Shown one piece after another: positions 38,189-46,451 of a DNA stretch of 64,000 bases. The translations under genes and the position numbers were made by a program. The stretch is taken from positions 1 to 64,000 of the forward strand of contig JADKJM010000016.1 of the NCBI GenBank assembly GCA_016721005.1. Direction: 5' to 3'. How positions within the stretch are numbered: the first letter of the stretch is position 1; every line of letters starts with the position of its first letter. The notes beneath the pieces are model-generated. The model did no database searches, was not told the origin of the DNA, and was given only the letters and a program-made list of their open reading frames with translations. The stretch is from Flavobacteriales bacterium (GTDB taxonomy: Bacteria; Bacteroidota; Bacteroidia; Flavobacteriales_F; PHOS-HE28).

Positions 38189-40507
38189 CTACCCCAGCTT
38201 CACCCACTTCAACCGCAAACTATTGCTCACCACGCTCACGCTGCTGAACGCCATGGCGGCGCCGGCGATCATGGGGTTGAGGAGGTAGCCGTTGATGGGG
38301 TACAGGATACCTGCGGCGATCGGTATACCGATGACATTATAGATGAACGCCCAGAAGAGGTTCTGGCGGATGAAGGAGACCGTTTTGCGTGAGAGGGTGA
38401 TGGCGCGCGGGATGGTGTTGAGGTCCGTGCTGATGAGCGTCATGCGCGCCACGTCCATGGCGATGTCGCTGCCTTTGCCCATGGCGATGCTGACGTCGGC
38501 GAGCGCGAGGGCTTCGCTGTCGTTGATGCCATCTCCGACCATGGCGACGACCTCACCTTGCTGTTGCAGGCCTTTCACGAAGGCGGCCTTGTCCTTGGGT
38601 AGCACTTCACTACGGAAGTGTTCGATGCCCACTTCACGCGCCACCGCTTGCGCCGTGCGCTGGTTGTCGCCGGTCTGCATGTAGACTTTCACGTGCTCCT
38701 TCTTCAGGCGTGCGATGGCTTCCTTGGCCGAAGGCTTGATGCGGTCCGCGATGGCGATGGCGGCGCGCACACCTCGACTTCGCTCAGTGCTGGCTTCCGC
38801 GAACCAGATGACGGTGTGCGCAGCGTCGGACCAACGGTGTTCCTTCTGGCGGTACTCGGCAGGGATGCTGATGCCGTGCTCTTCCAACAAGCGGCGGTTG
38901 CCGACAAACCAGGTGGTGCCGTTGATGGTGGCTTTGATGCCTTTGCCGGTGATGTCTTCGAAATGGCGCACTACGATCCCGTGTTGGTCGACCCGGAGGG
39001 TCGACGCTACGGGTGCGATGTGCGCAGATGGCGCGCTACCCCCCTCTCCTTGGGAGAGGGGCTGGGGGTGAGGGCTCAGATACCTCACCACCGCCTCCGC
39101 CAACGGATGCTCCGAACGCGATTCGATCGCCAACAACGCCGCCGCAACCTCCGCATCATCCAGTCCCATCGCATCCACCACTTCGGGCTTCCCTTCGGTG
39201 ATGGTGCCGGTCTTGTCGAGCACGATCGCTGTGATGTTACGCGCGCGTTCGAGGCTCTCAGCGTCCTTGATCAGGATGCCGTTCTCGGCGCCCTTGCCCA
39301 TGCCGGCCATGATGGCCGTGGGTGTGGCGAGGCCGAGCGCGCATGGGCAGGCGATCACCAGCACGGTGACCATCGCGAGCAGCCCTTGCGTGAAGGCATG
39401 CTCGCCGCCGAGCACCCACCACACGACGGCACTGAGCACCGCGATGCCGATGACCACCGGCACGAAGACCGCCGCGATCCTGTCCACCAGTTTCTGCACC
39501 GGCGCCTTGCTGCCTTGCGCATCCTGCACGGCTTTCACGATGCGCGCGAGCACGGTGGCAGCGCCGACCTTCTCGGCTTTCATGCGCAACGCGCCTTTCT
39601 GATTGATCGTTCCGGCAAGCAACGTACCACCTTCCTTCTTCAACACCGGCATCGGTTCACCGCTGATCATGCTCTCATCCACATAGCTCTCGCCGTCCAG
39701 CACGCGGCCGTCCACCGCGATACTCTCTCCGGGACGCACACGCAGCACATCGCCGATGGCGACCTCCGCGATCGGCACTTCGATGGCTTGTCCTTGGGCA
39801 TCCTCGCGCATCACCGTATCCGGTCGCAGGCCCATCAACTTCTTGATCGCGGTGGAGGTGCCCGCCTTCGCGCGTTCCTCCAGGAATTTGCCGAGGAGGA
39901 TGAAGGTGATGACCACCGCAGCGGCTTCGAAGTACACGTGCGGCTCCAGTCCGCGATCCGTCCAGAAGGCCGGGTACAACGTGTTGAAGACGCTGAACAC
40001 ATAGGCCACGCCGGTGCTCAGCGCGACCAGCGTATCCATGTTGGCGCTGCGATGCTTCGCCTGCTTCCACGCGTTGATGAAGAACTGCCGACCGAAGACC
40101 AGCACCACCGGCGTGGCCAGCAGCCATTGCACCCACGGCGACCACGCGGCATGCATGTACACCATGCCGACGATCATCAACGGGATGCTCAATGCGATGC
40201 TCGCAAAGAGCCTACGCTTCAGCGCGGTCATGCGCTCGTGTTGTAGCGCTTCGAGGTCGGCGGTGGCGTCGTGGTCCGCTTCGATCAGGAGGTCGTAGCC
40301 CCGATCCTGCACGGCTTTCTGCAACGCCGCCTCATTGGTATTCGCGGGATCGAAGGACACTTGCGCCGTGTTGGTCGCCAGGTTCACGGCTACCGCTTTC
40401 ACACCGGGTTGTTCGCGAAGCGCTTTCTCCACCGTGTACACACAGCTCGCGCAGGTCATGCCGGTGACCGGGTAGCTGCGTTCGAGGAGCATGTCGTCGG
40501 GTGTCAT
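38189..40507 (-). CDS. copA: Copper-translocating P1B-type ATPase
   Basis: Inner-membrane pump that exports Cu(I) using ATP. Its 772 residues include one N-terminal HMA domain (GMTCASC, Cys19/Cys22), actuator motif SGEP (ESMISGEPMPV), the membrane CPC site (IACPCALGLATPTA), the phosphorylation site DKTGTITEGKPEV, SEHPLAEA and hinge GDGINDSEALA. The start at 40507 is chosen because the HMA domain begins there. The nucleotide-binding part carries two foreign-looking in-frame inserts: SPHPQPLSQGEGG (DNA 39040-39076, a palindrome) and EASTERSRGV (DNA near 38772-38793). Both look like translated short repeats. A box ttcctttg lies about 30 bp before the start. Confidence 0.95.
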   Translation of the reverse strand: MTPDDMLLERSYPVTGMTCASCVYTVEKALREQPGVKAVAVNLATNTAQVSFDPANTNEAALQKAVQDRGYDLLIEADHDATADLEALQHERMTALKRRLFASIALSIPLMIVGMVYMHAAWSPWVQWLLATPVVLVFGRQFFINAWKQAKHRSANMDTLVALSTGVAYVFSVFNTLYPAFWTDRGLEPHVYFEAAAVVITFILLGKFLEERAKAGTSTAIKKLMGLRPDTVMREDAQGQAIEVPIAEVAIGDVLRVRPGESIAVDGRVLDGESYVDESMISGEPMPVLKKEGGTLLAGTINQKGALRMKAEKVGAATVLARIVKAVQDAQGSKAPVQKLVDRIAAVFVPVVIGIAVLSAVVWWVLGGEHAFTQGLLAMVTVLVIACPCALGLATPTAIMAGMGKGAENGILIKDAESLERARNITAIVLDKTGTITEGKPEVVDAMGLDDAEVAAALLAIESRSEHPLAEAVVRYLSPHPQPLSQGEGGSAPSAHIAPVASTLRVDQHGIVVRHFEDITGKGIKATINGTTWFVGNRRLLEEHGISIPAEYRQKEHRWSDAAHTVIWFAEASTERSRGVRAAIAIADRIKPSAKEAIARLKKEHVKVYMQTGDNQRTAQAVAREVGIEHFRSEVLPKDKAAFVKGLQQQGEVVAMVGDGINDSEALALADVSIAMGKGSDIAMDVARMTLISTDLNTIPRAITLSRKTVSFIRQNLFWAFIYNVIGIPIAAGILYPINGYLLNPMIAGAAMAFSSVSVVSNSLRLKWVKLG
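38772..38793. repeat. Repeat with core tcgacttcgctcag inside copA
   Basis: The 14-bp core also occurs, inverted, at 63433-63453 inside another coding region. Here it is translated in frame as part of an insert (EASTERSRG) in the ATPase nucleotide-binding domain. A dispersed short repeat is the simplest reading. Confidence 0.6.
39040..39076. repeat. Palindromic repeat inside copA (encodes SPHPQPLSQGEGG)
   Basis: ccctctccttgggagaggg forms a hairpin, followed by gctgggggtgaggg. This sequence type is a widespread bacterial dispersed repeat (from memory). It is in frame with copA and inserts about 14 residues into the nucleotide-binding domain, between SEHPLAEAVVRYL and the next domain strand. 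Confidence 0.7.
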
Positions 40508-40696
40508 GATCGTACGCTTCAGTGGCACAAAGGAACCGCATGGCCAAGGCTTCGGGCTTACATGAATGCGGCGAAGGCTTACACGCCGGTCCGGGCGTAG
40601 GAAAGGCCCGCCCCGGCACGGCGCGATCCATAGGATCCCTTTCAGGAGACCCTGTCCAGATCGAATGAAAGCAGGGTCCCCGAGGACGGGAGACCC

Positions 40697-42123
40697 CAAT
40701 GTCATCAAGTTAAGGGGGTTCACCAAGCAGAGCGGGAGTTCTGGAAGTATTTGGGCTTGGTCCGCGCCTTGTGCTTGTTGCGGTCTCTTGGGAATGACCT
40801 GCCCGGTCGTATCGGTATGGTGTTGTTCAGGAACAATTCTTTGAGCCCATCGATCCTACTGGGTCCGGCTGCGCAAGCAGTTCGACCATCGCCTCCTTCA
40901 TGAACCCGAAGGACACGGTCTTGTTGATCTTGCGATCGTATTTTCTCTTGCCACCGTTCTTCGGCATTTCGTCCTCGGCCTCGCTCACCAACAGGGAGTG
41001 TATGTTGCACATCAGCAGTGCGCTGTGGAAGTCCTGCTGGATGACCCGGTCGGTATGCCCGGTGAAGTTCTCCACGCATACGATGTTCTTGACCACATCG
41101 TAGAACTGTTCCACTCCCCAGCGATTGTAGTACAACTCCTTGAACAGTTCCGTCGGGTACTCCTTCCGATCGAGCAATGAGGCGATCAGTGTTTCGACCT
41201 CACCGTTGTCCAAAGCCACCTTCACCAAGCGCACTTGGATACGGTGCCCTTGTTCGCCCCCTTTCCGTGCGGGGAAGTCTTTCCTGCGGCCATGTTCACC
41301 AGAGCGGTTCGTTGGTCCGATGCGACGAAATCAAGCACAAGTTGATTGAACGAATGCTTGCACCTCATCAGGAAATGTGCGCCCGTAGCGGCTACTTCAT
41401 GCATCAACCCATAGCTCGGATACCCCCGGTCATGGCACCACCATCCCCTTGCCCGCAATACCCAGGCTGTTGCGCCAAGACCCGTTCGCCCACGGCGAAT
41501 GGGGCCAGCACCCCGTGAAGGACCAATCCGTTCAGCACATCGTACAGCACGGACCCGCGCGCGTTCACGATGTCCGTGGGCGTATGCGTGGAAACACCGC
41601 CATGATCGCCTTCAACCCCGGGTCTTCCGGCAATCGGAACACCGAACCATCGATGGCCAGCAAACGCATGCCTCGCCACAGTTTCACGCGCTGCTCGTTG
41701 TCGGAATAGAACTCCCCGGTGGTCACCTCCAACAACTTGCGGAACACTTCCGGACGTATCTTTTGCGGCTCTGGTTGAACGCGCTCTTGGTCACGTTCTG
41801 GACCCCATCGCGGAAGGAGCGCATGAACTTGGTCAGATCCACCTGTATGCTGCGCCTGCTCAGGTTCATCATGAACAGCACCACCTTGTCGAATGACATC
41901 TTGCGTTGCCGGGTGAAGTCCTCCTTCCGGATCCGAAAGGTCTCCTTCAAGTGCTCACCGACCAAACATTCGTTGAGTTTGGCAACATCCACGCATTGGG
42001 TTTTCTGGTCTTTTGCATGGACCCCGCCGATCAAACTTGGATCCAAGCCTGTCCTCATTCCTCCCTATACACCAACACGGACCAGTGGGGGCCGAGCAAC
42101 CTTCCCTTAACTTGATGACATTG
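40697..42123 (-). mobile_element. IS4-family insertion sequence, 1427 bp, with 10-bp TSD
   Basis: Terminal inverted repeats caatgtcatcaagttaaggg are perfect over 20 bp (left start 40697, right end 42123). The 10-bp cgggagaccc flanks both ends (40687-40696 and 42124-42133). It sits in the gap upstream of copA and does not break a gene I can see. It is different from the first IS4-family element. Confidence 0.92.
40720..42058 (-). pseudogene. IS4-family transposase, frame-broken
   Basis: Read in shifting frames from 42058: LNECLVGEHLKETFRIRKED, FTRQRKMSFDKVVLFMMNLS, WRGMRLLAIDGSVFRLPEDP (first Asp), CHDRGYPSYGLMHEVAATGA (second Asp) and KELYYNRWGVEQFYDVVKNI (Glu, with Y-2-R-3-E-6-K spacing). 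The C-terminus GLKELFLNNTIPIRPGRSFP...KYFQNSRSAW ends at 40720. At least three frame changes are needed. It is unlike the transposase at 9.0-10.2 kb apart from the catalytic core. Confidence 0.85.
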
Positions 42124-42151
42124 CGGGAGACCCTGCTATGGCATCGAACGC

Positions 42152-42238
42152 ATTGAACCGCAGAGGCGCAGAGTACGCCGAGCAAGCACGATCGGCATTT
42201 GAATTCTCTGTGCCCTCTGCCCCTCTGCGGTTAACTCT
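42152..42238. repeat. Long inverted repeat aaccgcagaggcgcagag / ctctgcccctctgcggtt
   Basis: Two arms (about 42155-42173 and 42215-42234) with one or two mismatches enclose about 40 bp. This kind of 'gcagaggcgcagag' pair is a recurrent intergenic repeat in diverse bacteria. The rest of the 42134-42284 gap is empty. Confidence 0.65.
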
Positions 42239-42284
42239 TTCAGTAGCTCTTCCTCTTGCGGTCATCTCTTCATCCGCGCAGGGC

Positions 42285-42323
42285 CGCAAAACAAGAACCC
42301 CCGGCTCCTTGCGGAACCGGGGG
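42285..42323 (-). terminator. Rho-independent terminator
   Basis: On the minus strand a GC stem (acccccggttccgcaaggagccgggggt) is followed by tcttgttttg. It lies 25 bp after the stop of the zinc-ribbon gene and is the best terminator in the window. Confidence 0.8.
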
Positions 42324-42347
42324 TCATCCGGTCGTTCGGTGGTCCGA

Positions 42348-42797
42348 TCACACCGGGTACCGGTCCTGCTGCATCTCGAAGAGGAACTCCGTGGTGATGG
42401 GATAGCCGGACGCATCGCCGATCACCGCGTCGGTATCGCAATCCGGACAGCTTGCCGTATGGCCGGTGCTGTCCTCCATCCACTCATTGATCTCATACGG
42501 TCTGAAGATCGCACCGCACAGGAAACAGCCGCAGCGGGTGCTCGCGATCAGTTCCATGCGGTGGTTGTAGCTGTGCTTCTGCGCCTCCCGGGTGGAGCGC
42601 TTCAGCGGATCGTGGTGGTACCACTCCAGGTAGTCGCGCTCGAAGGCGGAGTACTTGGGGTTGGTCACTTCGCGCATGATGCGTGCGACAGCGGGTGACC
42701 AGTTGCCGTTATGTACGACGGCCATCCGGGCAATGCTCTTGCGAACGGCGGGCAATGGAAAATTGGTAGCGATGATGCGGAGTGCGATGGGTGCCAT
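42348..42797 (-). CDS. Zinc-ribbon-like cytoplasmic protein
   Basis: A protein of up to 149 residues. The C-terminal half has two CxxC-type pairs (STRCGCFLCGAIFRPYEINE and GHTASCPDCDTDAVIGDASG), which would bind zinc, and ends GYPITTEFLFEMQQDRYPV. This layout belongs to a widespread family annotated only as 'cytoplasmic protein'; its function is unknown. A shorter start at 42725 (MAVVHNGNWSPAVARIMREV) is possible. A strong terminator follows. Confidence 0.7.
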   Translation of the reverse strand: MAPIALRIIATNFPLPAVRKSIARMAVVHNGNWSPAVARIMREVTNPKYSAFERDYLEWYHHDPLKRSTREAQKHSYNHRMELIASTRCGCFLCGAIFRPYEINEWMEDSTGHTASCPDCDTDAVIGDASGYPITTEFLFEMQQDRYPV

Positions 42798-42910
42798 GGT
42801 TCGTGTGTTTTACGAGGAGCTTGTTCTCCTCACCGCCCCGACCCCGCATCCCGGTTGAACGGGAGCGGGGCGAAGGCGTGGAGGTCGGTCAGTCCGAGCG
42901 GAGCCGAGGA

Positions 42911-43528
42911 CTACGCGGCGATGTTGGACACCGTCGAACTCATCTCACTGATGCCACTGGTGGCCAAGGCCTGCACACGGAAGGTGTATTCCACCCCCGT
43001 GGTGAGCCCGGTCATCTCGTGGTTCACCCGGCTGGTGGTGAGCACGCGCGTCCATACCCCACTGTCGCCCACTTGCATTTCCAAGTAGTACAGCACGGCA
43101 CCGTGTACCCCTTTCCAGCGCACCTTCAGCACACCGAACAGCGCGGTGCGCGTTATGGTAAGCTTGGTGGGTGCGGAGGGTGGAGGCAGCGGCGCGCGAT
43201 CCTTGGCCACGTCGAACGCGGCGCTCAGGATCTTCGCCTTGTCCCCATCACTGGCCCCTTGCACGTAGCCACCGAAGGACTTCAGCATGGCACGCAAGGC
43301 TTTCTCGGCCAAGCGCTTGTTCTCACTGGCCACCTTGCCACCATTGAACTCCATGGCGAGGTTCGCGGCGAGCAGGTCGTCGCAGGCCTTGAGCAGTGCG
43401 GGCAGCAGGCCCTGCAACGTGGGGAAACTCGCGTTGCCCAGTATGCTGTCGTACACATTGCGGCCCTTGTCCTCCAAGGCGCCTGAATTGAGATCACTGA
43501 TACCGATCTTGACTGTGAACTTTTCCAT
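42911..43528 (-). CDS. Fibronectin type III domain protein
   Basis: A 205-residue protein without a signal peptide. The N-terminal 110 residues are helical (YDSILGNASFPTLQGLLPAL, KRLAEKALRAMLKSFGGYVQ). The C-terminal part is one FnIII domain (LKVRWKGVHGAVLYYLEMQV, TRVLTTSRVNHEMTGLTTGV, EYTFRVQALATSGISEMSST). An ATG at 43537 adds three residues. I know no function. The 21-bp minisatellite begins about 240 bp upstream of its start. Confidence 0.7.
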   Translation of the reverse strand: MEKFTVKIGISDLNSGALEDKGRNVYDSILGNASFPTLQGLLPALLKACDDLLAANLAMEFNGGKVASENKRLAEKALRAMLKSFGGYVQGASDGDKAKILSAAFDVAKDRAPLPPPSAPTKLTITRTALFGVLKVRWKGVHGAVLYYLEMQVGDSGVWTRVLTTSRVNHEMTGLTTGVEYTFRVQALATSGISEMSSTVSNIAA

Positions 43529-43770
43529 TGTCTTCAAAACTTGAATGTGATCGGTTCATTCCGAACACGGCCATTTTTACCGAAGGGCATGGCACTTCGT
43601 TGCTCATGGTCCGCCATGAAAAGTTCATGGTTTCCCATGAAGAACAGCCGACAACCCGTGCCCAGCAAGGGATCCGCAATAACTTGAAGGGCCGGGTGTG
43701 CGCCTTACCTATACCTTACATACTGTAGCACACAGGAGGAGCGAGCCGAACCCCATAGCGCCCAACACCT

Positions 43771-44430
43771 CAGGCAAGATCCGCGAGAAGTCAGGCAAGT
43801 TCTGCGAGAAGTCAGGCAAGATCCGCGAGAAGTCAGGCAAGATCCGCGAGAAGTCAGGCAAGATCCGCGAGAAGTCAGGCAAGATCCGCGAGAAGTCAGG
43901 CAAGGTCCGCGAGAAGTCAGGCAAGGTCCGCGAGAAGTCAGGCAAGTTCCGCGAGAAGTCAGGCAAGTTCCGCAAGAACTCAGGCAAGTTCTGTGAGAAG
44001 TCAGGCAAGTTCTGCGAGAACTCAGGCAAGTTCTGCGAGAAGTCAGGCAAGATCCGCGAGAACTCAGGCAAGTTCTGCGAGAAGTCAGGCAAGATCCGCG
44101 AGAACTCAGGCAAGTTCTGCGAGAAGTCAGGCAAGATCCGCGAGAACTCAGGCAAGGTCGGCGAGAACTCAGGCAAGGTCCGCGAGAAGTCAGGCAAGGT
44201 CCGCGAGAACTCAGGCAAGGTTCGCGGGATCTCAGGCAAGTTCTGCGAGAAGTCAGGCAAGGTCTGCGAGAAGTCAGGCAAGTTCCACGAGAACTCAGGC
44301 AAGGTCCGCGAGAAGTCAGGCAAGTTCTGCGAGAAGTCAGGCAAGGTCCGCGAGAACTCAGGCAAGGTTCGCGGGATCTCAGGCAAGATCCGCGACAACT
44401 CAGGCAAGGTCCGCGAATGCTCAGGTGAAA
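43771..44430. repeat. Minisatellite: about 31 copies of a 21-bp unit
   Basis: The unit is tcaggcaag-(a/t/g)tc-(c/t)gcgagaa-(g/c). I count about 31 copies in perfect 21-bp register, with a degenerate last unit. Variation is limited to a few fixed positions. A two-unit (42-bp) pattern recurs around 44020-44150. The unit is a multiple of three and has no stop in several frames. It reads SGK(I/F/V)(R/C)E(K/N) on + and LP(D/E)FS(R/Q)I on -, so open frames here prove little. There are no unique spacers, so it is not a CRISPR array. Confidence 0.95.
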
Positions 44431-44454
44431 ACCGCGGGGTCCAGGACAGGACCC

Positions 44455-45132
44455 TCACCACGCGCCCTTGCCGAAGCCCGCCTTCCGCCCCTCCACCACC
44501 AAGGCCAATTTGTTCCGCAAGCCCAAGTGCTTCCGCAGGGCGGCACTGTGGGAGACCATGGTGGATCCGCTCCGGTGCAAACGCTCGCCGACCATTGGCC
44601 ACGTGGGGTCATCGGCTGTGCAGACCTGGTCCAGCACCTTCAGCAGGGTATGGCTGAGGCCAGCGAAGCGGGGGTCCAGCACGGGGGCCGGCTCATCCTG
44701 CGCGAGGATCGCCAGCACATCGGCGGTGTGGTAATGGCCCGTGCTGTCCAGTTGCCGCAGGGCCTCGGCCAGCTCGTCGGTCATGGAGGTGGCCCGGCAC
44801 AGAAAGCCGCACGCACCCATGGTCACCGCGCGCTGCAGCACGGCACGACTGCGCTCGCAGGTAATGGCGAGGATCCGCGTGTCGGGCCAATGGGCCTTCA
44901 TCCACTGCATGCTGGCTTGCCAATCGGCCTCCGGACCTTCCTCGGCGGAGATCGCCACCGCCGCGATGCGCGGTGCGGCACACTCCGCCGCGGCGCCGAT
45001 GAAGGCCGCACCATGGCCGGTGGTCAACACCACCTTATACGGACCGAGCTGCGCGATGAAGGCCGCGAGGATGGAACGCACCAGCGTTTCCTCGTCCACC
45101 ACGGCAACAGCGATCGGTACGCGCTTGGGCAT
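44455..45132 (-). CDS. Atypical response regulator, NarL/LuxR-like
   Basis: A 225-residue protein with a receiver-like N-terminus (VPIAVAVVDEETLVRSILAA, TRILAITCERSRAVLQRAVT, MGACGFLCRATSMTDELAEA). A LuxR-type helix-turn-helix lies at the C-terminus (MVGERLHRSGSTMVSHSAAL, RKHLGLRNKLALVVEG). The usual phospho-acceptor Asp position reads VAISAEEG, with no Asp, and the conserved Lys is Arg (FLCRAT). It may therefore work without phosphorylation. No sensor kinase is nearby. Its 3' end borders the minisatellite. Confidence 0.65.
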   Translation of the reverse strand: MPKRVPIAVAVVDEETLVRSILAAFIAQLGPYKVVLTTGHGAAFIGAAAECAAPRIAAVAISAEEGPEADWQASMQWMKAHWPDTRILAITCERSRAVLQRAVTMGACGFLCRATSMTDELAEALRQLDSTGHYHTADVLAILAQDEPAPVLDPRFAGLSHTLLKVLDQVCTADDPTWPMVGERLHRSGSTMVSHSAALRKHLGLRNKLALVVEGRKAGFGKGAW

Positions 45133-45884
45133 GCTCCCCTGGGTATGTGCATCGGCCTTGCCAACGGCCGTGCGGTGTTCGCGGTGTGAACGTAACAGGA
45201 ACCGGTTTCGTGTGTGCGGGAGTGCCGCGCTAATCTGAATGGAATATATACAGGTCCGAAAGGGGGTGACCGGGTAAGGGGTGAACGGCACCACGCACAA
45301 AAGTGTATGGGCGTCTTGGTGGTGGAAAGCGGTGCGGCGTATGGGGCGGACTGGTACTTTCAACGGCTCATGGCCAAGAAGAAGAAGGACAGTGCTGAAG
45401 AGCATTTTGAAATACAGCTCTGGCGGGCTGCGCGCAAACTCCAGAAGAACAACGACGATCCGGTGCACGATGACCTCTTGCCGCCGAGCCAGAACGAGCG
45501 CGATGCACAGGTGCAGGCCATACCATATGATCGTCACATGTACACACGGCGCGGTCATGCCTGAAGATGGGACCTGTATATGTAATTGCGGCGACAACAC
45601 GGCTGACCGCGGACGAACTTGACAGGCTGTGAACCACGCTTCTGCCGAACCGATTCAAACTGAGCCGGTACATCTACAGAGCGGGCACTTTGAAGAGACA
45701 AGTCCAGCAAGCTCCAGCATAGAACGATACGAAGCAAAGGCTAGTTCCTAAACGCACTGGCACCTACCCTAGACCACAGCCACGGGACTCGGTGGCGGAC
45801 ATTTCAAGGAAGATGGCTTCTTTTCATGGCGAATACTATATGGATATGTCATCGCACGATATATCTTTGCCGATGTTATACCCC
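45133..45884. other. Left edge of the defence island
   Basis: About 750 bp with no intact gene. It includes a possible coding remnant (45370-45564) and turns AT-rich from about 45720 to 45910, unlike its surroundings, just before the half-HsdS gene. This could mark an acquisition boundary. Confidence 0.4.
45370..45564 (+). pseudogene. Possible N-terminal remnant of an HsdM-like gene
   Basis: A 64-codon reading frame opening MAKKKKDSAEEHFEIQLWRA and continuing ARKLQKNND. The basic start and 'LW-AA-KL' pattern resemble the N-terminus of type I methylase subunits. The rest of the frame does not. It could be a relic of an older hsd operon or chance. Confidence 0.25.
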
Positions 45885-46451
45885 ATGAAACGAAAATTAT
45901 TAGACATATCCACCACCCGCTTCGGGGTCAATGCCAAGGGCATGGACAAGGGTCCAATGGCCTTGGTCCAATCCTCTGCCATCAACGCGGATGGGAGCAT
46001 CGTGGTCCCCTACATCAACCGGACGGAACCCTCGTTGATCACCTTCAAAGCGGAAGACCTGCTGCGCAAGGATGATGTGCTCTTCATCGGAAAAGGTTCC
46101 ATCAACACCGCAGCCCTCTGGCCCGGCTCTGCCGAAGATACGGTCGCTTCCTCCATGTTGTACGTCATTCGGCCCAACCCCGACTTGATCCTCCCCGCCT
46201 ACCTCGCAGCTTATCTCAACAGCCATCCTGCGAAGGCCCAGATCGCCCGGTACATCAAGGCGGGAACCGTCCCGGTGGTGAGCCGACAAGCCCTGAATGA
46301 TCTCGAGATCCCCGTTCCTTCCTTAGCGGAGCAACGCAAGCTGGTGCAATTGGCCGATGCTGTGCAACGCACCAAGCTCCACCTGAACGAACTTTCAACT
46401 TCCTATGCCCAGCTGCTCGATGCCGTCTGGGCTACCTACCCCGAACCATGA
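45885..46451 (+). CDS. hsdS: Half-size HsdS specificity subunit
   Basis: The S subunit of type I systems reads the target sequence. This protein has only one target-recognition domain and one coiled-coil spacer. The 188 residues include RTEPSLITFKAEDLLRKDDV, TVASSMLYVIRPNPDLILPA, YLNSHPAKAQIARYIKAGTV, VSRQALNDLEIPVPSLAEQR and a closing helix LVQLADAVQRTKLHLNELST. The start at 45885 (MKRKLLDIST) is preferred; a GTG at 45792 is possible. It overlaps hsdM by 4 bp. A half S could dimerise or be a broken copy. A full-length S lies at 50.8 kb. Confidence 0.75.
   Translation: MKRKLLDISTTRFGVNAKGMDKGPMALVQSSAINADGSIVVPYINRTEPSLITFKAEDLLRKDDVLFIGKGSINTAALWPGSAEDTVASSMLYVIRPNPDLILPAYLAAYLNSHPAKAQIARYIKAGTVPVVSRQALNDLEIPVPSLAEQRKLVQLADAVQRTKLHLNELSTSYAQLLDAVWATYPEP

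Noticed and set aside
38618..40246. 542-codon open frame antisense to copA
   Set aside because: CopA on the minus strand is complete with all P-type motifs; the + frame is His/Arg-rich shadow.
43771..44430. Possible CRISPR array
   Set aside because: The 21-bp units are directly joined with no unique spacers, and there are no cas genes nearby. It is a tandem repeat.
43698..44657. Long open frames over the minisatellite on both strands (319, 297 and 398 codons)
   Set aside because: A 21-bp stop-free unit keeps several frames open by itself. No signal, start context or domain outside the repeat supports a gene, and the frames overlap the regulator gene.
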